Made by a program: the position numbers and the translations under genes. DNA of 64,000 bases from Microbacterium paraoxydans. GTDB lineage: Bacteria > Actinomycetota > Actinomycetes > Actinomycetales > Microbacteriaceae. The stretch covers positions 434,001-498,000 of the forward strand of contig NZ_CP064873.1 in assembly GCF_019056515.1 (NCBI RefSeq), in the 5' to 3' direction. Under the pieces are notes generated by a model that searched no databases, had not been told where the DNA came from, and saw nothing but the letters and a program-made list of their open reading frames with translations. Below, piece after piece: positions 63,547 to 64,000 of this stretch; the stretch's first letter is position 1, and every line of letters starts with the position of its first letter.

Positions 63547-64000
63547 ATGACCTCCCTCCTCCTGGGGCCCGACTCCCGCGCGCGCTGCGCCTGGGTCGGC
63601 GACGACGCAGAATATCGCCGGTACCACGACGAGGAGTGGGGGACGCCGCTGCACGGGGACCGCGCACTGTTCGAGAAGATGGCGCTCGAGGGGTTCCAGG
63701 CGGGGCTGTCCTGGATCACGATCCTGCGCAAGCGCCCGCGGTTCCGCGAGGTGTTCGCGGGGTTCGTGCCGGAGGCCGTGGCGGCGTTCGACGACGCGGA
63801 CGTGGAACGCCTCATGGGAGACACCGGCATCATCCGCAACCGCGCCAAGATCCTCGCGACGATCGGCAACGCCCGGATCGTGGAGTCGATGGCGGACGGA
63901 GAGCTCGATGCCCTGATGTGGTCCTTCGCCCCGCCGGCGACCGGAGCACGGCCTCGCGAGTTCGCCGACGTCCCCGCGGTCACGCCGGAGTCGACCGCGC
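63547..64000 (+). CDS. tag: DNA-3-methyladenine glycosylase I (Tag), 3'-truncated by the window edge
   Basis: The first 151 residues are present: RCAWVGDDAEYRRYHDEEWGTPLHGDRALFEKMALEGFQAGLSWITILRKR is the Tag N-terminus with the zinc-ligand Cys, the base-stacking Trp/Tyr and the catalytic-region Glu. GIIRNRAKILATIGNA is the helix-hairpin-helix-like part. Tag excises 3-methyladenine from alkylated DNA. The frame runs off the window without a stop; roughly 45 residues are missing, including the C-terminal zinc ligands. Confidence 0.92.
   Translation, partial: MTSLLLGPDSRARCAWVGDDAEYRRYHDEEWGTPLHGDRALFEKMALEGFQAGLSWITILRKRPRFREVFAGFVPEAVAAFDDADVERLMGDTGIIRNRAKILATIGNARIVESMADGELDALMWSFAPPATGARPREFADVPAVTPESTA

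Noticed and set aside
61937..63983. Overlapping reverse-strand frames opposite the alcohol dehydrogenase and glycosylase genes
   Set aside because: They are antisense to two well-conserved genes and rich in Pro/Arg; no start signals support them.

Overview
The window is 64 kb of high-GC DNA from an actinobacterium, most likely Microbacterium or a close relative in the Microbacteriaceae. This rests on the strong G/C bias at third codon positions, the 63-residue DUF3073 protein, the Rv2578c-type radical SAM protein, PadR/DUF4097 and TipAL-type regulators, several CUT1 sugar transporters, and TAnnnT -10 boxes placed directly before start codons. About 57 genes are supported. No rRNA, tRNA, CRISPR array, prophage or insertion sequence was seen.

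Layout. 1-9.3 kb: the end of a secreted GH101 endo-alpha-N-acetylgalactosaminidase, a VapBC-type toxin-antitoxin pair, and a reverse-strand CUT1 sugar importer. 9.5-13.5 kb: DUF3073, a universal stress protein, a PadR/DUF4097 operon, a TipAL-like MerR regulator and a small membrane protein. 13.5-16.6 kb: nitroreductase, Rieske-tailed FAD oxidoreductase and a pair of fluoride channels. 16.7-22.2 kb: a second CUT1 importer with its LacI regulator and a Gfo/Idh/MocA dehydrogenase. 22.3-26.1 kb: TetR plus an RND-type exporter. 26.2-33.5 kb: mutarotase-like protein, DEAD-box helicase with a structured leader, YaeQ, radical SAM protein, M15 peptidase and acyl-CoA dehydrogenase. 33.7-41.8 kb: a GntR-controlled cluster with a 2-hydroxyacid dehydrogenase, LsrK-like kinase, LsrF-like aldolase/thiolase, cupin and a third CUT1 importer. 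41.9-45.9 kb: siderophore-interacting protein plus an ECF transporter, with a DtxR-like box. 46-49.3 kb: secreted subtilase. 49.5-55.8 kb: CstA, YbdD, LytS/LytTR two-component system, small membrane protein and Na+/solute symporter, which looks like a carboxylate (pyruvate/acetate) uptake unit. 55.8-56.3 kb: a non-coding hierarchical repeat. 56.3-64 kb: pirin, GNAT, RecQ, acyl-CoA oxidase, zinc alcohol dehydrogenase and the start of a 3-methyladenine glycosylase gene.

Overall this is a saprophyte-type nutrient-scavenging stretch: secreted hydrolases, three ABC sugar importers each with its own control signals, carboxylate and iron(-siderophore) uptake, and acyl-CoA oxidation. Two genes of the GntR cluster (the LsrK-like kinase and the last permease) each need one extra base in a short C or G run to read through. 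Either the assembly has homopolymer errors or the cluster is decaying.

The least explained signals are the 94-bp/18-bp repeat at 55.84-56.26 kb, the Lsr-like cluster served by a CUT1 rather than an Lsr importer, the iron-boxed ECF/SIP operon, the attenuator-like leader of the RNA helicase, a REP-like insertion in the MerR linker, and a shared long palindrome family at 13.0 and 59.7 kb.
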